Shown here: positions 42,581 to 51,464 of the stretch, one piece after another
Numbering within the stretch: the stretch's first letter is position 1
Layout of the letters: the number at the start of each line of letters is the position of its first letter
NCBI RefSeq assembly: GCF_003443995.1
Contig: NZ_QWEY01000006.1
Location: 62,001-126,000 of the forward strand
DNA from: Pseudotabrizicola alkalilacus
GTDB lineage: Bacteria > Pseudomonadota > Alphaproteobacteria > Rhodobacterales > Rhodobacteraceae
Reading direction: 5' to 3'
Length of the DNA stretch: 64,000 bases
Notes under the pieces: model-generated
The model's input: the letters and a program-made list of their open reading frames with translations, nothing else
What the model was told of the DNA's origin: nothing
Databases searched by the model: none
Translations under genes and position numbers: made by a program

Positions 42581-42805
42581 TCAGACCGGCATATTGTCGA
42601 AGCCAGCCTCGATTTCGGCATCAAGTGCGACCCGCTGGGCCGGCGACAGCTGGGCAGACGGCGGGCGCAATCCCGGCAAAACCTCACCCAGCGCCTGCAT
42701 CTCTTTCAGCAGCGGTGCAAGAGCGCTATGGCCGTACGATACCTTCTCTGCCGCGTCCACCGCCAGCTGCGCGATCCGGCGCAGATCCTGTTGCGTTCCC
42801 ATCAT
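42581..42805 (-). CDS. Small hypothetical protein
   Basis: A 74-residue mostly helical protein (DLRRIAQLAVDAAEKVSYGHSALAPLLKEMQALG). It lies between the FadB-like and DksA-like genes on the same strand, 10 bases after the latter, with GGGAGAG upstream of its ATG. No family is recognised. The close spacing suggests a shared transcript with the DksA-like gene. Confidence 0.6.
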   Translation of the reverse strand: MMGTQQDLRRIAQLAVDAAEKVSYGHSALAPLLKEMQALGEVLPGLRPPSAQLSPAQRVALDAEIEAGFDNMPV

Positions 42806-42815
42806 TCTCTCCCTC

Positions 42816-43145
42816 TCAGTCGCTCAAAGCCGCGCAATCGCGGCAAAATGGCGTAAACGGCAACACATCCAGCCGCTGGTCGCCAATTTCGGCCCCACAG
42901 CGGGCGCATTGCCCGTAGGTACCCGCATCGACCCGGACCAGCGCCGCATCAATCATCCGCAACTCTGCCAAGGCAGCGACACCCATGCCCTCCAGCACCT
43001 CATCGCTCTCGCGTTCGGTGGCAAGCTCTTCCCAGTCGCGGTTCTGATGACTGTCCAGCTCGACCTCGATCGAGGTCATCCGCTCCGCAAGTGCGGCGCG
43101 GCGGGCCAGAAGTTGAGCTTTGCGATCGGCCGGTGATTTGCGCAT
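42816..43145 (-). CDS. TraR/DksA-family zinc-finger protein
   Basis: A 109-residue protein with an N-terminal coiled-coil (ADRKAQLLARRAALAERMTSIEVELDS) and a C-terminal four-cysteine zinc finger (CARC about 17 residues before CRDC). Proteins of this type bind the RNA polymerase secondary channel and alter promoter response during starvation. The usual DksA coiled-coil tip with two Asp residues is not evident, so this is more like the short alphaproteobacterial DksA paralogues. The start at 43145 begins the coiled-coil; an upstream in-frame ATG at 43196 adds unrelated residues. Confidence 0.85.
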   Translation of the reverse strand: MRKSPADRKAQLLARRAALAERMTSIEVELDSHQNRDWEELATERESDEVLEGMGVAALAELRMIDAALVRVDAGTYGQCARCGAEIGDQRLDVLPFTPFCRDCAALSD

Positions 43146-43305
43146 ACTGTCCCCCAAGTGCTGTGCCACTTTCGCATCAGACGGATCACCCAGCATTGAT
43201 ACAGGTCAAAAAACCGGCAGCAATCCGCCAGCTTATACATTCAAATCTTGCAATGTGTCTGACCTTCCCCTATCTCAGGGATCAGACAGCCAATGGGAGA
43301 CGACA

Positions 43306-44169
43306 ATGACCCCCACCGTTCAGGGTTTCTTTGACGAAGCCACCAATACCATCACCTATGTGGTGACCGAGCCCGAAGGCAAAGCCTGCGCCGTGATCGA
43401 TTCCGTCCTTGATTTCGACTATGCGTCAGGCCGGACTGACACCCGCTCTGCCGATCAGGTCATCGCCTATATTCAGGAAAAGGGCCTTGATCTGCACTGG
43501 ATTCTGGAAACCCACGTGCATGCCGACCACCTCTCTGCCGCGCCCTATATTCAGGAGCGTCTGGGCGGCAAGATCGGGATCGGCGACCGCATTACCGTGG
43601 TACAGAACACCTTTGGCAAGATCTTCAACGAGGGCACCCGGTTTCAGCGCGACGGCTCGCAGTTCGATCAGCTGTTCCACGAAGGCGACAGCTTTCACAT
43701 CGGTCAGTTGCGCGGCGATGTGCTGCACACGCCCGGCCACACGCCTGCCTGCCTGACCTATGTGATCGGCGATGCAGCCTTTGTCGGTGACACGCTGTTC
43801 ATGCCCGATTTCGGCACGGCGCGCTGCGATTTCCCCGGTGGCTCCGCTGCGACGCTGTTCGATTCCGTCCAAAAGATCATGGCCCTGCCGGATCAGACCC
43901 GGATTTTCGTCTGCCATGATTACAAGGCACCGGGCCGGGAAGAATTCGCCTGGGAAACCACGGTCGGCGCGCAAAAGGCGCTGAATGTTCATGTCGGCGG
44001 CGGCAAAAGCCGCGAAGACTTCGTGGCCATGCGCGAAACCCGCGATGCCACGCTGGCAATGCCACGTCTGATCATCCCGTCGTTGCAGGTGAACATGCGC
44101 GCGGGGCAGATGCCGGAGCCCGAAGACAATGGCACCACCTATCTGAAAGTGCCGGTGAACGGGCTGTAA
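43306..44169 (+). CDS. blh: Persulfide dioxygenase / Blh-type MBL-fold hydrolase
   Basis: A 287-residue metallo-beta-lactamase-fold protein of the ETHE1/Blh group, which oxidises glutathione persulfide to sulfite. Iron-ligand motifs are present: THVHADH, the HTPGH pair, GDTLF and a late CHDYKAPGREEFAWE. The C-terminus (RLIIPSLQVNMRAGQMPEPEDNGTTYLKVPVN) is diagnostic of the bacterial Blh branch. The ATG at 43306 follows GGGAG. It heads a four-gene unit with two YeeE/YedE half-transporters and a DUF442 protein, the known sulfide-response set. The SqrR/BigR repressor gene that often accompanies it is absent here. Confidence 0.9.
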   Translation: MTPTVQGFFDEATNTITYVVTEPEGKACAVIDSVLDFDYASGRTDTRSADQVIAYIQEKGLDLHWILETHVHADHLSAAPYIQERLGGKIGIGDRITVVQNTFGKIFNEGTRFQRDGSQFDQLFHEGDSFHIGQLRGDVLHTPGHTPACLTYVIGDAAFVGDTLFMPDFGTARCDFPGGSAATLFDSVQKIMALPDQTRIFVCHDYKAPGREEFAWETTVGAQKALNVHVGGGKSREDFVAMRETRDATLAMPRLIIPSLQVNMRAGQMPEPEDNGTTYLKVPVNGL

Positions 44170-44205
44170 GCAGCCCCTCTTCTTTCACAGACAACAGGAC
44201 TGCAT

Positions 44206-44634
44206 ATGCTGGAACAAGACTGGATCTGGGGCTTTGTCGGGGGCCTGATGATCGGCGGCGCGGGTGCGCTTTTTCTTTTGATGAATGGCCGGATCATGGG
44301 GGCCTCGGGCATTGTCGGCGGCCTCGTCGATGGCTCTGGCCGCAGCAATTGGGGTGAGCGGCTGGCCTTTCTGGCGGGCCTGATCCTGTTTCCGCCCCTG
44401 CTCGTCGGGCTGTATGACCACGTTGACACAAGGCTGACCGACAACATCTGGCTGCTGGTTGTCGCCGGGCTGTTGGTGGGGTTTGGCACGCGGCTGGCCA
44501 ATGGCTGCACCTCGGGCCACGGGGTGTGCGGCATTTCGCGCCTGTCCTGGCGCGGCATGGCGGCCACCATCGCCTATATCGCGGCGGGCGGTGTGGTCGT
44601 TCTGCTCTTCCGTCACTGGCTGGGGGTAATCTGA
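44206..44634 (+). CDS. pmpA: YeeE/YedE-family half-transporter (PmpA-like)
   Basis: A 142-residue membrane protein with four to five segments. The cysteine-containing motif NGCTSGHGVCGISRL is characteristic of the first half of split YeeE transporters, which import thiosulfate-like sulfur compounds. The partner gene follows after 1 base. In Xylella and Agrobacterium the homologous pair (pmpA-pmpB) is part of the bigR operon. Confidence 0.85.
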   Translation: MLEQDWIWGFVGGLMIGGAGALFLLMNGRIMGASGIVGGLVDGSGRSNWGERLAFLAGLILFPPLLVGLYDHVDTRLTDNIWLLVVAGLLVGFGTRLANGCTSGHGVCGISRLSWRGMAATIAYIAAGGVVVLLFRHWLGVI

Positions 44635-44635
44635 C

Positions 44636-45088
44636 ATGAAGCGCATGGTGTTTTCCGCCCTGTCCGGGGCGTTGTTTGGTGCGGGACTGCTGGTGTCGGG
44701 CATGGTCGATACCGTCAAGGTGCAGGGCTGGCTCGACGTGTTCGGCGCATGGGATCCGACACTGGCCTTTGTGATGGGCGGCGCGATCCTGCCGATGGCA
44801 ATCGCCTGGCAGGTGGCAGAGCGGCGCAAGACCGCTGTGCTGGGCACGCCGATTCCCGACCGGCTGCCGCAAAAACTGGATCGCAACCTGATCCTTGGCT
44901 CGGTGCTGTTCGGTGCGGGCTGGGGGCTGGTGGGGCTCTGCCCCGGCCCGGCCTTTGCGGCGGCTTTCCTGAACGGCGCAAGCGGTCTGGTCTTTCTTGT
45001 TGCGATGCTCGCCGCTATGGTCGCCACGCCCGCATTGCGCCGCGCCCTGACCCCCAAAGGAGATACCGCATGGACATCCGCCCGCTGA
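44636..45088 (+). CDS. pmpB: YeeE/YedE-family half-transporter (PmpB-like)
   Basis: A 150-residue membrane protein with the second-half motif GAGWGLVGLCPGPAFAAAF, including the conserved cysteine. It probably forms a complete channel with the preceding protein. It overlaps the next gene by 19 bases. The C-terminus (ALTPKGDTAWTSAR) is short and cytoplasmic. Confidence 0.85.
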   Translation: MKRMVFSALSGALFGAGLLVSGMVDTVKVQGWLDVFGAWDPTLAFVMGGAILPMAIAWQVAERRKTAVLGTPIPDRLPQKLDRNLILGSVLFGAGWGLVGLCPGPAFAAAFLNGASGLVFLVAMLAAMVATPALRRALTPKGDTAWTSAR

Positions 45089-45495
45089 CCCCCGACTACG
45101 CCGTTTCCCCCCAGATCGACCCCGAGGATTTTGCGGCGATCAAGGCGGCGGGCTATACACGGGTGATCAACAACCGCCCCGATGCGGAAATCCCGCCCTC
45201 GCATCACACCGCCGCCATGCAGGCGGCGGCAGAGGCGGCAGGGCTGGAGTTTGTGGCAAACCCAGTCATCGGCGGCGCGTTGACCATGGCCAATGTGACC
45301 GCACAGGCCGAGGCGATCACCTCTGCCACCGGCCCGGTGCTGGCCTATTGTGCCAGTGGCAACCGCTCGTCGATTTGCTGGGCACTGGCACAGGCGGGCG
45401 AGAAGCCGACCGATGAGTTGATCGGCATCCCGGCCCGCCACGGCTACAACCTCGAAGCGCTGCGGCCCCAGATCGAGACGCTGGCCAAGCGCTAA
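45070..45495 (+). CDS. DUF442 (TIGR01244) protein, phosphatase/sulfurtransferase-like
   Basis: A 141-residue protein of the family that is fused to or adjacent to Blh in sulfide operons. The phosphatase-like loop YCASGNRSS holds the catalytic Cys and Arg (CX4R), and the N-terminal PLTPDYAVSPQIDPEDF block is standard. The start at 45070 overlaps the half-transporter gene by 19 bases. Its activity is not settled: a persulfide-handling role is likely from context. Confidence 0.85.
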   Translation: MDIRPLTPDYAVSPQIDPEDFAAIKAAGYTRVINNRPDAEIPPSHHTAAMQAAAEAAGLEFVANPVIGGALTMANVTAQAEAITSATGPVLAYCASGNRSSICWALAQAGEKPTDELIGIPARHGYNLEALRPQIETLAKR

Positions 45496-45510
45496 GCGAA
45501 TGCGCCACGC

Positions 45511-46539
45511 CTAATCGGTCCCCGTGGCGGGAAAGCTTGCGAAATCAAACGCCAGCGGCGCATCGCCGGCTGGCGTTTCCGATTCCCACGACCCTGCTGG
45601 AAAGTCTGCCGGTGCGGCGGCGGCAAATGCGACCGGCGGGTGCGTCGCCTGGTCATCCTGCCATTCGCCAGAGGTCAGGCGGATCGCGCGCATGCCGCGG
45701 TGCTGGCCCAGTTTGCCTTCGGCCACGCAGCGCCCGTCCAGCCCCTCAAACCGGATGCGGTCCAGCGCTGCACTGGGCAACGGCAGCACCGTATTGACCG
45801 ACAGGCACATCACCTCGGTCAATGGCAGCGACATCCGCGCCACCACCGCCTCGATCTGACACGTCGCCGCCTCGACCCGCGTGGCGAGTGCTGCGGCAAA
45901 GGCCGGGCGGGCCACCGCATCGGGCACGGCATTTGCCTTGCGACGCGGCTTGCGTCCCCGCCCCTCTGCCGGGAGGATCAGAATCATGTCCCCCACCCGC
46001 GCGCCATGGGCCAGCGACAGCCGCGCGGTCAGCGCGCGATAGCTGATGTCTTCCAGCAGCAGCCCCAGCGGCCGCGCCTCTTCGATAAAAGAGGCATAGC
46101 GGAAACCGCTGGTCCAGATCAGATCGCCATCTTCCGCCAGCGCCTCTTCCAGATGCGACAGGGCCAGATCGACCAGCGGCGACAGCATGGCGGCATCGGT
46201 GCGGGTGGGTTTGCGCGGGTCGGGCGTCTGGTTGCCACATTTGCCCATTGTCAGCACCTCGATCAGCGCCGTCAGCAGATCGGGCGACAGGATCAGCAGA
46301 CCCAGCCCCTCCTGCGGCCCTTCCAGCATCAGGATCAGCGCGCGTTCGGGCGGCAGGTCCAGCAGTTCGGCCAGCGACAGCCGGCTTATGCTCAGACTTG
46401 CGAAATCGACCGGCAGCTGCATCATGTCGCGCGTCGCGCGGGCAAAAGCCACCCGCCACGCCCGGTCTGCCCCCGGACCGCCCTCAATGGCGGCTTGCTG
46501 CCCGGTCAGCAGTTTTTTACGTATCACCTCACCCGCCAC
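45511..46539 (-). CDS. FliM/FliN-family C-ring-like protein
   Basis: A 342-residue protein. Residues about 225-300 match the FliM/FliN C-terminal (SpoA-like) domain (LPLTEVMCLSVNTVLPLPSAALDRIRFEGLDGRCVAEGKLGQHRGMRAIRL). The middle resembles FliM (ALIEVLTMGK, LVDLALSHLEEAL), and the C-terminal 40 residues are unstructured. No flagellar genes are near; in Rhodobacteraceae such an orphan is often found outside the flagellar cluster. It could be a motor-switch component or a divergent paralogue. Confidence 0.78.
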   Translation of the reverse strand: MAGEVIRKKLLTGQQAAIEGGPGADRAWRVAFARATRDMMQLPVDFASLSISRLSLAELLDLPPERALILMLEGPQEGLGLLILSPDLLTALIEVLTMGKCGNQTPDPRKPTRTDAAMLSPLVDLALSHLEEALAEDGDLIWTSGFRYASFIEEARPLGLLLEDISYRALTARLSLAHGARVGDMILILPAEGRGRKPRRKANAVPDAVARPAFAAALATRVEAATCQIEAVVARMSLPLTEVMCLSVNTVLPLPSAALDRIRFEGLDGRCVAEGKLGQHRGMRAIRLTSGEWQDDQATHPPVAFAAAAPADFPAGSWESETPAGDAPLAFDFASFPATGTD

Positions 46540-46623
46540 GGCGATCCCATCCTTGCCCGCTTTGGATCAGTTTCGTGCAGTGGGGTTACCAAATGGTTTA
46601 CATCACCCGCCGCATCCGCTGTT

Positions 46624-49311
46624 TCACCCGGCTTTGCGCTCCAGCCGCAACGGCACCGCCACACGGAACGCCGCCCCGCCCTGCCCCGGCAGATAGGTGA
46701 TCGTGCCACCCAGATTGGCCATCACCTCGCGGCAGATCGCCAGCCCCAGTCCCGCGCCCCCGGCGCGGGTCTGATCGGTCAGCCGGGCAAATTTCTCGAA
46801 GATCAGCGCCTGGCTGTCCTTGGCAATCCCCGAGCCGTTGTCGACAAAATCCACCGTCACCCGCCCGCCTTTTTGCCGCACCGATATGCGCAGCTCGGGC
46901 GATGCCGCATCACAATATTTGCGCGCGTTCGAGATCAGATTGATGAACACCTGCACCAGCCGGTCGGCATCGGTGCGGATAAAGATATTCTCCATCGGCA
47001 GATCCCGGTGAATGATGAAACTGCGCTCGGGCTTGGTGTGACTGGCCGATGCCAGCGCCCGGTCGATCATCTGGCTCAGGTTCGACAGCCCCAGATTCAG
47101 CTGCACCGTGCCGTTTTCCAGCACCGACAGATCCAGCAGATCATCCAGCAGCCGGGTCAGGCGCTTTGCCTCGTCATGAATGATGCGGCCATAGTTCGCC
47201 ACCAGCTCGGGCGGCAGATCGCCCTCGGTCAAAATCTCGGAAAACGCCCGGATCGAGGTCATCGGCGTGCGCAGCTCATGGCTGATCTGGCTCAGGAACG
47301 CATCTTTCTGGATCGACAGCTGCATCAGCTTTTCATTGGCCTCGCGCAGCGCCCGTGCGGTGCGGGTCACCTCTTCCTGCTGGCTTTCCAGCCGGGCCGA
47401 ATACTCCATGATCTGCGCCGACTCGCTGGCCACCGCCATCAGGTCTTCGACCGTCACCGTGGCGCGGCCCGCAAGCTGGCTCATCATCGCGTGGGCGGTC
47501 GCCGCCCCCACCGATCCCGCCAGCCGACGTTCCAGCCGCGCCATGAACTCCGGCGTCGGGTCCGGCAGATACCCTGCCTTGCCCTGCCCCTTCGCTTCGG
47601 CCTCGAAAAACACCAGCGCATCCTCATCGCCCATGATCCGCTGTGACATCACCAGCAGATCTTCGGGTTCCGCCAGCCCGCGCTGCCAGCCGCGCGGGCT
47701 GCCCGTGGTCGTGTCAAACACCCGCACAAAGGCCGCGCCCTGCATCCGCTCCACCGGGCCGGGAAAGGTCAGCAGCGATCCGGTCAGAAATGCCGCCGTG
47801 TTCAGAAACATCGACCAGAACAGCGCGTGCAGCAGCGGGTCCATGGTCGATACCCCGAACAAGGCGCGTGGTCGCAGCCAGCCGATGCCCCATGGCCCGT
47901 CGATGAACACCATGGCCGGAATCACCGCATCGGCACCGAATGAGGGTAAGAACAGGGTATAGGCCCAGACCACGAACCCCACCGTCATTCCCAGCGCCGC
48001 CCCGATCCGGGTCGCACCGCGCCAGAAGATGCCAAACACCATCGCCGGCAGAAACTGCGCCACGCCGACAAAGGCGATCAGGCCGATCGCCGCCAGCGCC
48101 GTCGATCCGCCCGACATCCGGTAATAGGCATAGCCCAAGCCCAGCACCACGCCGATGGAAATCCGCCGCGACAGCAGGACCAGCCGCCGCACATCGCCTG
48201 AAACGGCGCGTGACGGGCGCAGCCGCAGCCAGACCGGCATGACGATATGGTTGGAGACCATGGTGGCCAGCGCAATCGACTCGACGATCACCATCGAGGT
48301 GGCCGAGGAAAACCCGCCCAAAAAGGCCAGCATCGCCAGCGCGCCCTGCCCTTCGGCGAGCGGCAGCGTCAGCACGAACATATCCGGGTTGGCCCCCGCC
48401 GGCAGCCGTTCCAGCCCCATCACCGCAATCGGCACGATGAACAGGCTCATCGCGAACAGATACAGCGGAAACGCCCAGGACGCGGTGGCCAGATGCCGCT
48501 CATCAGCATTTTCGACCACCATCACCTGAAACATGCGTGGCAGGCAGATCACTGCCGCCCCCGCCGCAAACAACAGCCCGGCCCATCGGCCCGGTTGCAG
48601 GTTCCAGTCGGCAATCTCTGACGCGTCAATCCGCGCGATCATGTCGGCCGGCCCATCGGCCATGAACCAGACCACGAACACCCCCACCGCGATCAGCGCA
48701 ATCAGCTTGACCACCGCCTCCACCGCGATGGCGGTGACGATGCCATGGTGCTGCTCCTTGGCATCCAGATTGCGGGTGCCGAACAGAATGGTGAACAACG
48801 CCAGCCCGCCCGCGACCCAGACCGCCGTGGCCTCGGTGCCCGGCGGCGAGAACCCGTCATCGGTCGGGCTGGCAAAGACGCTGAACGACAGCGTGACCGA
48901 CTGCAGTTGCAGCGCGATATAGGGCGTGGCCGCCACCACCGCGATCACCGTCACGATCACGCCCAGCAGGTTGGACTTGCCAAACCGGCTGGAGATCAGG
49001 TCGGCGATCGAGGTCACGCGCTGTTGCCGCCCGATCCGCACCAGCTTGCGCAGGATCCACCACCAGCCGATGAACACAATCGTCGGCCCCAGATAGATCG
49101 TCAGAAACTCTAAGCCAGACCGCGCCGCATAGCCGACCGCGCCGTAAAACGTCCAGGCGGTGCAATAGATCGACAGAGACAGCGTGTAGATCAACGGCGA
49201 TTGCAGCCAGCCCAGGCGGCCCCGGTCCGCCCGCCGCTCGGCGGCCCAAGCGACGCCGAACAGAAAGATCACATAGGCCAGACAGGACAGGACCAGAATG
49301 TTAAAGGGCAT
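46624..49311 (-). CDS. Sodium:solute symporter-fused sensor histidine kinase (CrbS-like)
   Basis: An 895-residue hybrid. Residues 1-480 form a 12-13-helix SLC5/SSS-type transporter domain (YTLSLSIYCTAWTFYGAVGYAARSG, GFSSATSMVIVESIALATMVSNHIV). A cytoplasmic linker follows, with a coiled-coil at about 600-670, then the kinase: His678 in SHELRTPMTS, the N-box NLISNARKY, and the glycine boxes DNGSGIA and GGAGLGLAI. CrbS kinases of this type control acetate use together with CrbR. The family members I know are longer, so the STAC/PAS part may be reduced. A small membrane protein and a response regulator lie directly upstream in the same operon. Confidence 0.87.
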   Translation of the reverse strand: MPFNILVLSCLAYVIFLFGVAWAAERRADRGRLGWLQSPLIYTLSLSIYCTAWTFYGAVGYAARSGLEFLTIYLGPTIVFIGWWWILRKLVRIGRQQRVTSIADLISSRFGKSNLLGVIVTVIAVVAATPYIALQLQSVTLSFSVFASPTDDGFSPPGTEATAVWVAGGLALFTILFGTRNLDAKEQHHGIVTAIAVEAVVKLIALIAVGVFVVWFMADGPADMIARIDASEIADWNLQPGRWAGLLFAAGAAVICLPRMFQVMVVENADERHLATASWAFPLYLFAMSLFIVPIAVMGLERLPAGANPDMFVLTLPLAEGQGALAMLAFLGGFSSATSMVIVESIALATMVSNHIVMPVWLRLRPSRAVSGDVRRLVLLSRRISIGVVLGLGYAYYRMSGGSTALAAIGLIAFVGVAQFLPAMVFGIFWRGATRIGAALGMTVGFVVWAYTLFLPSFGADAVIPAMVFIDGPWGIGWLRPRALFGVSTMDPLLHALFWSMFLNTAAFLTGSLLTFPGPVERMQGAAFVRVFDTTTGSPRGWQRGLAEPEDLLVMSQRIMGDEDALVFFEAEAKGQGKAGYLPDPTPEFMARLERRLAGSVGAATAHAMMSQLAGRATVTVEDLMAVASESAQIMEYSARLESQQEEVTRTARALREANEKLMQLSIQKDAFLSQISHELRTPMTSIRAFSEILTEGDLPPELVANYGRIIHDEAKRLTRLLDDLLDLSVLENGTVQLNLGLSNLSQMIDRALASASHTKPERSFIIHRDLPMENIFIRTDADRLVQVFINLISNARKYCDAASPELRISVRQKGGRVTVDFVDNGSGIAKDSQALIFEKFARLTDQTRAGGAGLGLAICREVMANLGGTITYLPGQGGAAFRVAVPLRLERKAG

Positions 49312-49323
49312 CGCCGCGCGCCC

Positions 49324-49614
49324 CTATTGCCCAAGGCCCTGATCGCCGGGCGCATCGGGGTCGTCCTCATCCGTGGCGTTCAGACTGCGCGAGATCAGCA
49401 TGGCCAGACCGATCAGCACCGCCCAGACCACAAACAGATAAATCCCGTCAGGTGCGGTATCGCGGTGAAACGTGTCCTGCGGTGCCCAAAGCACGGGCAA
49501 CAGCATCAGAAACACCCCGATCACCGGCAACAGCCGGGCCGCATCCCGCCGCCTGCGCTGGCGGTAGCTGGCCGGGCGCAGGAACAAGGGCGGCGTGTGC
49601 GGGGCTTGGGCCAT
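49324..49614 (-). CDS. Small membrane protein between response regulator and symporter-kinase
   Basis: A 96-residue protein with two membrane segments (about 29-46 and 58-77), a basic N-terminus and an acidic C-terminal tail (DEDDPDAPGDQG). It lies 4 bases after the response-regulator gene and 12 bases before the kinase gene. Solute symporters of the acetate type often have a small DUF4212 partner subunit; this protein sits in the analogous place but its sequence does not clearly match that family. Confidence 0.72.
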   Translation of the reverse strand: MAQAPHTPPLFLRPASYRQRRRRDAARLLPVIGVFLMLLPVLWAPQDTFHRDTAPDGIYLFVVWAVLIGLAMLISRSLNATDEDDPDAPGDQGLGQ

Positions 49615-49618
49615 GGCG

Positions 49619-49987
49619 TCAGCCCTGCGTCAGCGCCCGCACAGCGGCGCGCATGTCATCGTTCGAGAAGGGCTTGGTCATGAAATGGCTCGCCCCGGCG
49701 CGTTCCGCCGCTTCACGGTCGCGGCCCTGCCCTTTGGCGGTCAGCATCATCACCGGCAGCGATTGCGTCGTCGGGTCTGCGCGCAGCTGTATCAGGATTT
49801 CCAGCCCACTCAGGCCGGGCAGCATCAGATCAAGGATCACCAGATCCGGCATCGCCGCCCGCACCGCATCCAGCGCGCCGGTGCCATCGGCAAGCGCCGT
49901 CACATCGCAGCCGTCGCGCGACAGGATAAACCGAATAGCCTCGGAGATGTTCGGCTCATCCTCGATGAGCAGCACACGCGCCGTCAT
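49619..49987 (-). CDS. Single-domain response regulator
   Basis: A 122-residue receiver domain with no output domain. The acidic pocket is in LLIEDEPN (Glu9, Asp10), the phospho-acceptor is Asp53 (LVILDLMLPG) and the switch lysine is in MTKPF. The start at 49987 begins the first beta-strand; a longer frame to 50197 is antisense to the next gene. It is the likely partner of the downstream kinase. A lone receiver must act through protein contacts, unlike the CrbR regulator, which has a DNA-binding domain. Confidence 0.88.
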   Translation of the reverse strand: MTARVLLIEDEPNISEAIRFILSRDGCDVTALADGTGALDAVRAAMPDLVILDLMLPGLSGLEILIQLRADPTTQSLPVMMLTAKGQGRDREAAERAGASHFMTKPFSNDDMRAAVRALTQG

Positions 49988-50063
49988 ATGTGTTGGTTCC
50001 CCCCTCCGGCCTGCAACCGGATGCAAACAGACTATCCGGCGAATGCCGGGGTATGTCAAAGCA

Positions 50064-51392
50064 CTATTGCACACCCGCCGCCGTCCCGGCTTCGGCCAGA
50101 ATCGAGGGCTCGCGCCGCGCCGGGCACCGCCCGCGCGGGCAGATCCGGCACGAACTGCCAATCGCCAGCACCGGCCCCACGCCTCGCGGCGCGTCATCGG
50201 GCAGGATCAGCATCGCCGCCTCGCGCAACTCCGGCCCGGCAAAGCCCTGTGGCAACCGGGTCTCGCAGATCGACAGCGTGCGGAACACCCGCGCCGCCCG
50301 CCCCGCCGGTTCCACCCGCGCCACAAGCGGCGTCATAGGCCGCGCCAGCGCCGCAAACAGCGGCCAGAGCGGGCACGCCGCGCCGAAACGCGGCAAGGCA
50401 AAGCCATCGACCGGCTTGCGGAACAGCAAGGTGCCAGAGGCATCGCAGATCACCAGCCCCGCCACCGACCCTGGCAGCAGCGCGATCCGCCGCATCACCG
50501 CCAGCACCGAAAGCCCCGTGTCACGCGCCAATACTGCCGGATCATCCTCACCCCGCGCCAACGCCGCGCGCAAGGCGGCATCGGGCAGGTTCTGCGCCTC
50601 TGCCGCCGCCTGCCGCAGAAAATCGGCCGCCAACGAGCGCGCGGCGGCTGAGGCAAGGCCCGCCACCTCGGTCAGCAGCTGTGCCAGCCCTTCCGGCTGT
50701 TCCAGCTCGGCCAGTTGCCAGCCGCGCGCGGCCAGCCAGCCTTCCACCTCTTCCTGCGGGGCGGCCAGCCCGGTATCGACCGCCGTATCCGAGCCGTCGA
50801 GATAGGCCACCAGCGCCTCGGCCCCGGCGGCGAGCCTTTCGCTGTCCTGATGCAGGTTCTGGTGGAACCGTTCGCGCCAATCCGGCTCGATATCTTCGGT
50901 ATCTGCCAGAATCGCAGCGGTGGAGCGCACCGAGGCCAGCGCCGACAGCACCTCATGCAGCGATGCCGACAGATGCGGATCATGGGTCAGCCGGTCATTG
51001 AGCGCACCAACCGCACGTTCCAGCTGCGCCGCGCGATGATGCTGCGCCGCCAGCACTGCGGCCCAGCCCGGAAAGCGGCCCGCGAAATCCTCGATCCGAT
51101 CCAGCTCCGGTTTCTCGCCCGGCGCGGTCGAGGCTGCGGCGCGCAGATCGTCAATCAGCGCCCCGCCCGCGCCTTCGGACAGGATCGCCGTCTCGGTGCC
51201 CAGCACCCCGGCCAGACGCTCCAGCACCTCGGCCCCGACCCGCCGGCGGTTGTGTTCGATCAGGTTCAGATAGCTGGCCGAAATCCCCACCGCCTGCGCC
51301 ACATCGCCTTGCCGCAACCCCAGCGCCAGCCGCCGCTCGCGGATCAGGCTGCCAGTCAGGCTGGCGGGTGATGACGGCGGGCTGTTGGGCAT
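50064..51392 (-). CDS. XRE-family regulator of short-chain acyl-CoA metabolism (ScfR/RamB-like)
   Basis: A 442-residue transcription factor. The N-terminal helix-turn-helix (IRERRLALGLRQGDVAQAVGISASYLNLIEHNRRRV) is followed by a long helical middle part and a C-terminal DUF2083-type domain ending in a cysteine motif, CRICPRGRCPARRE. Proteins of this layout (RamB, PccR) sense acetyl- or propionyl-CoA and control acetate and propionate genes. It lies just upstream of the CrbS-like two-component genes, which suggests a shared link to short-chain fatty-acid use. The metabolite is inferred. Confidence 0.85.
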   Translation of the reverse strand: MPNSPPSSPASLTGSLIRERRLALGLRQGDVAQAVGISASYLNLIEHNRRRVGAEVLERLAGVLGTETAILSEGAGGALIDDLRAAASTAPGEKPELDRIEDFAGRFPGWAAVLAAQHHRAAQLERAVGALNDRLTHDPHLSASLHEVLSALASVRSTAAILADTEDIEPDWRERFHQNLHQDSERLAAGAEALVAYLDGSDTAVDTGLAAPQEEVEGWLAARGWQLAELEQPEGLAQLLTEVAGLASAAARSLAADFLRQAAAEAQNLPDAALRAALARGEDDPAVLARDTGLSVLAVMRRIALLPGSVAGLVICDASGTLLFRKPVDGFALPRFGAACPLWPLFAALARPMTPLVARVEPAGRAARVFRTLSICETRLPQGFAGPELREAAMLILPDDAPRGVGPVLAIGSSCRICPRGRCPARREPSILAEAGTAAGVQ

Positions 51393-51464
51393 GGCGGCAA
51401 CCTGATGCGGGAAGCGCCATCTTTACAACTGCCAGTGAAGTTTACAAGGAAATGTCAAACCCGC

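Noticed and set aside
45640-47646. A 668-codon plus-strand open frame
   Set aside because: Antisense to the FliM-like and symporter-kinase genes, with Gln/Arg/His-rich translation. Shadow of codon bias.
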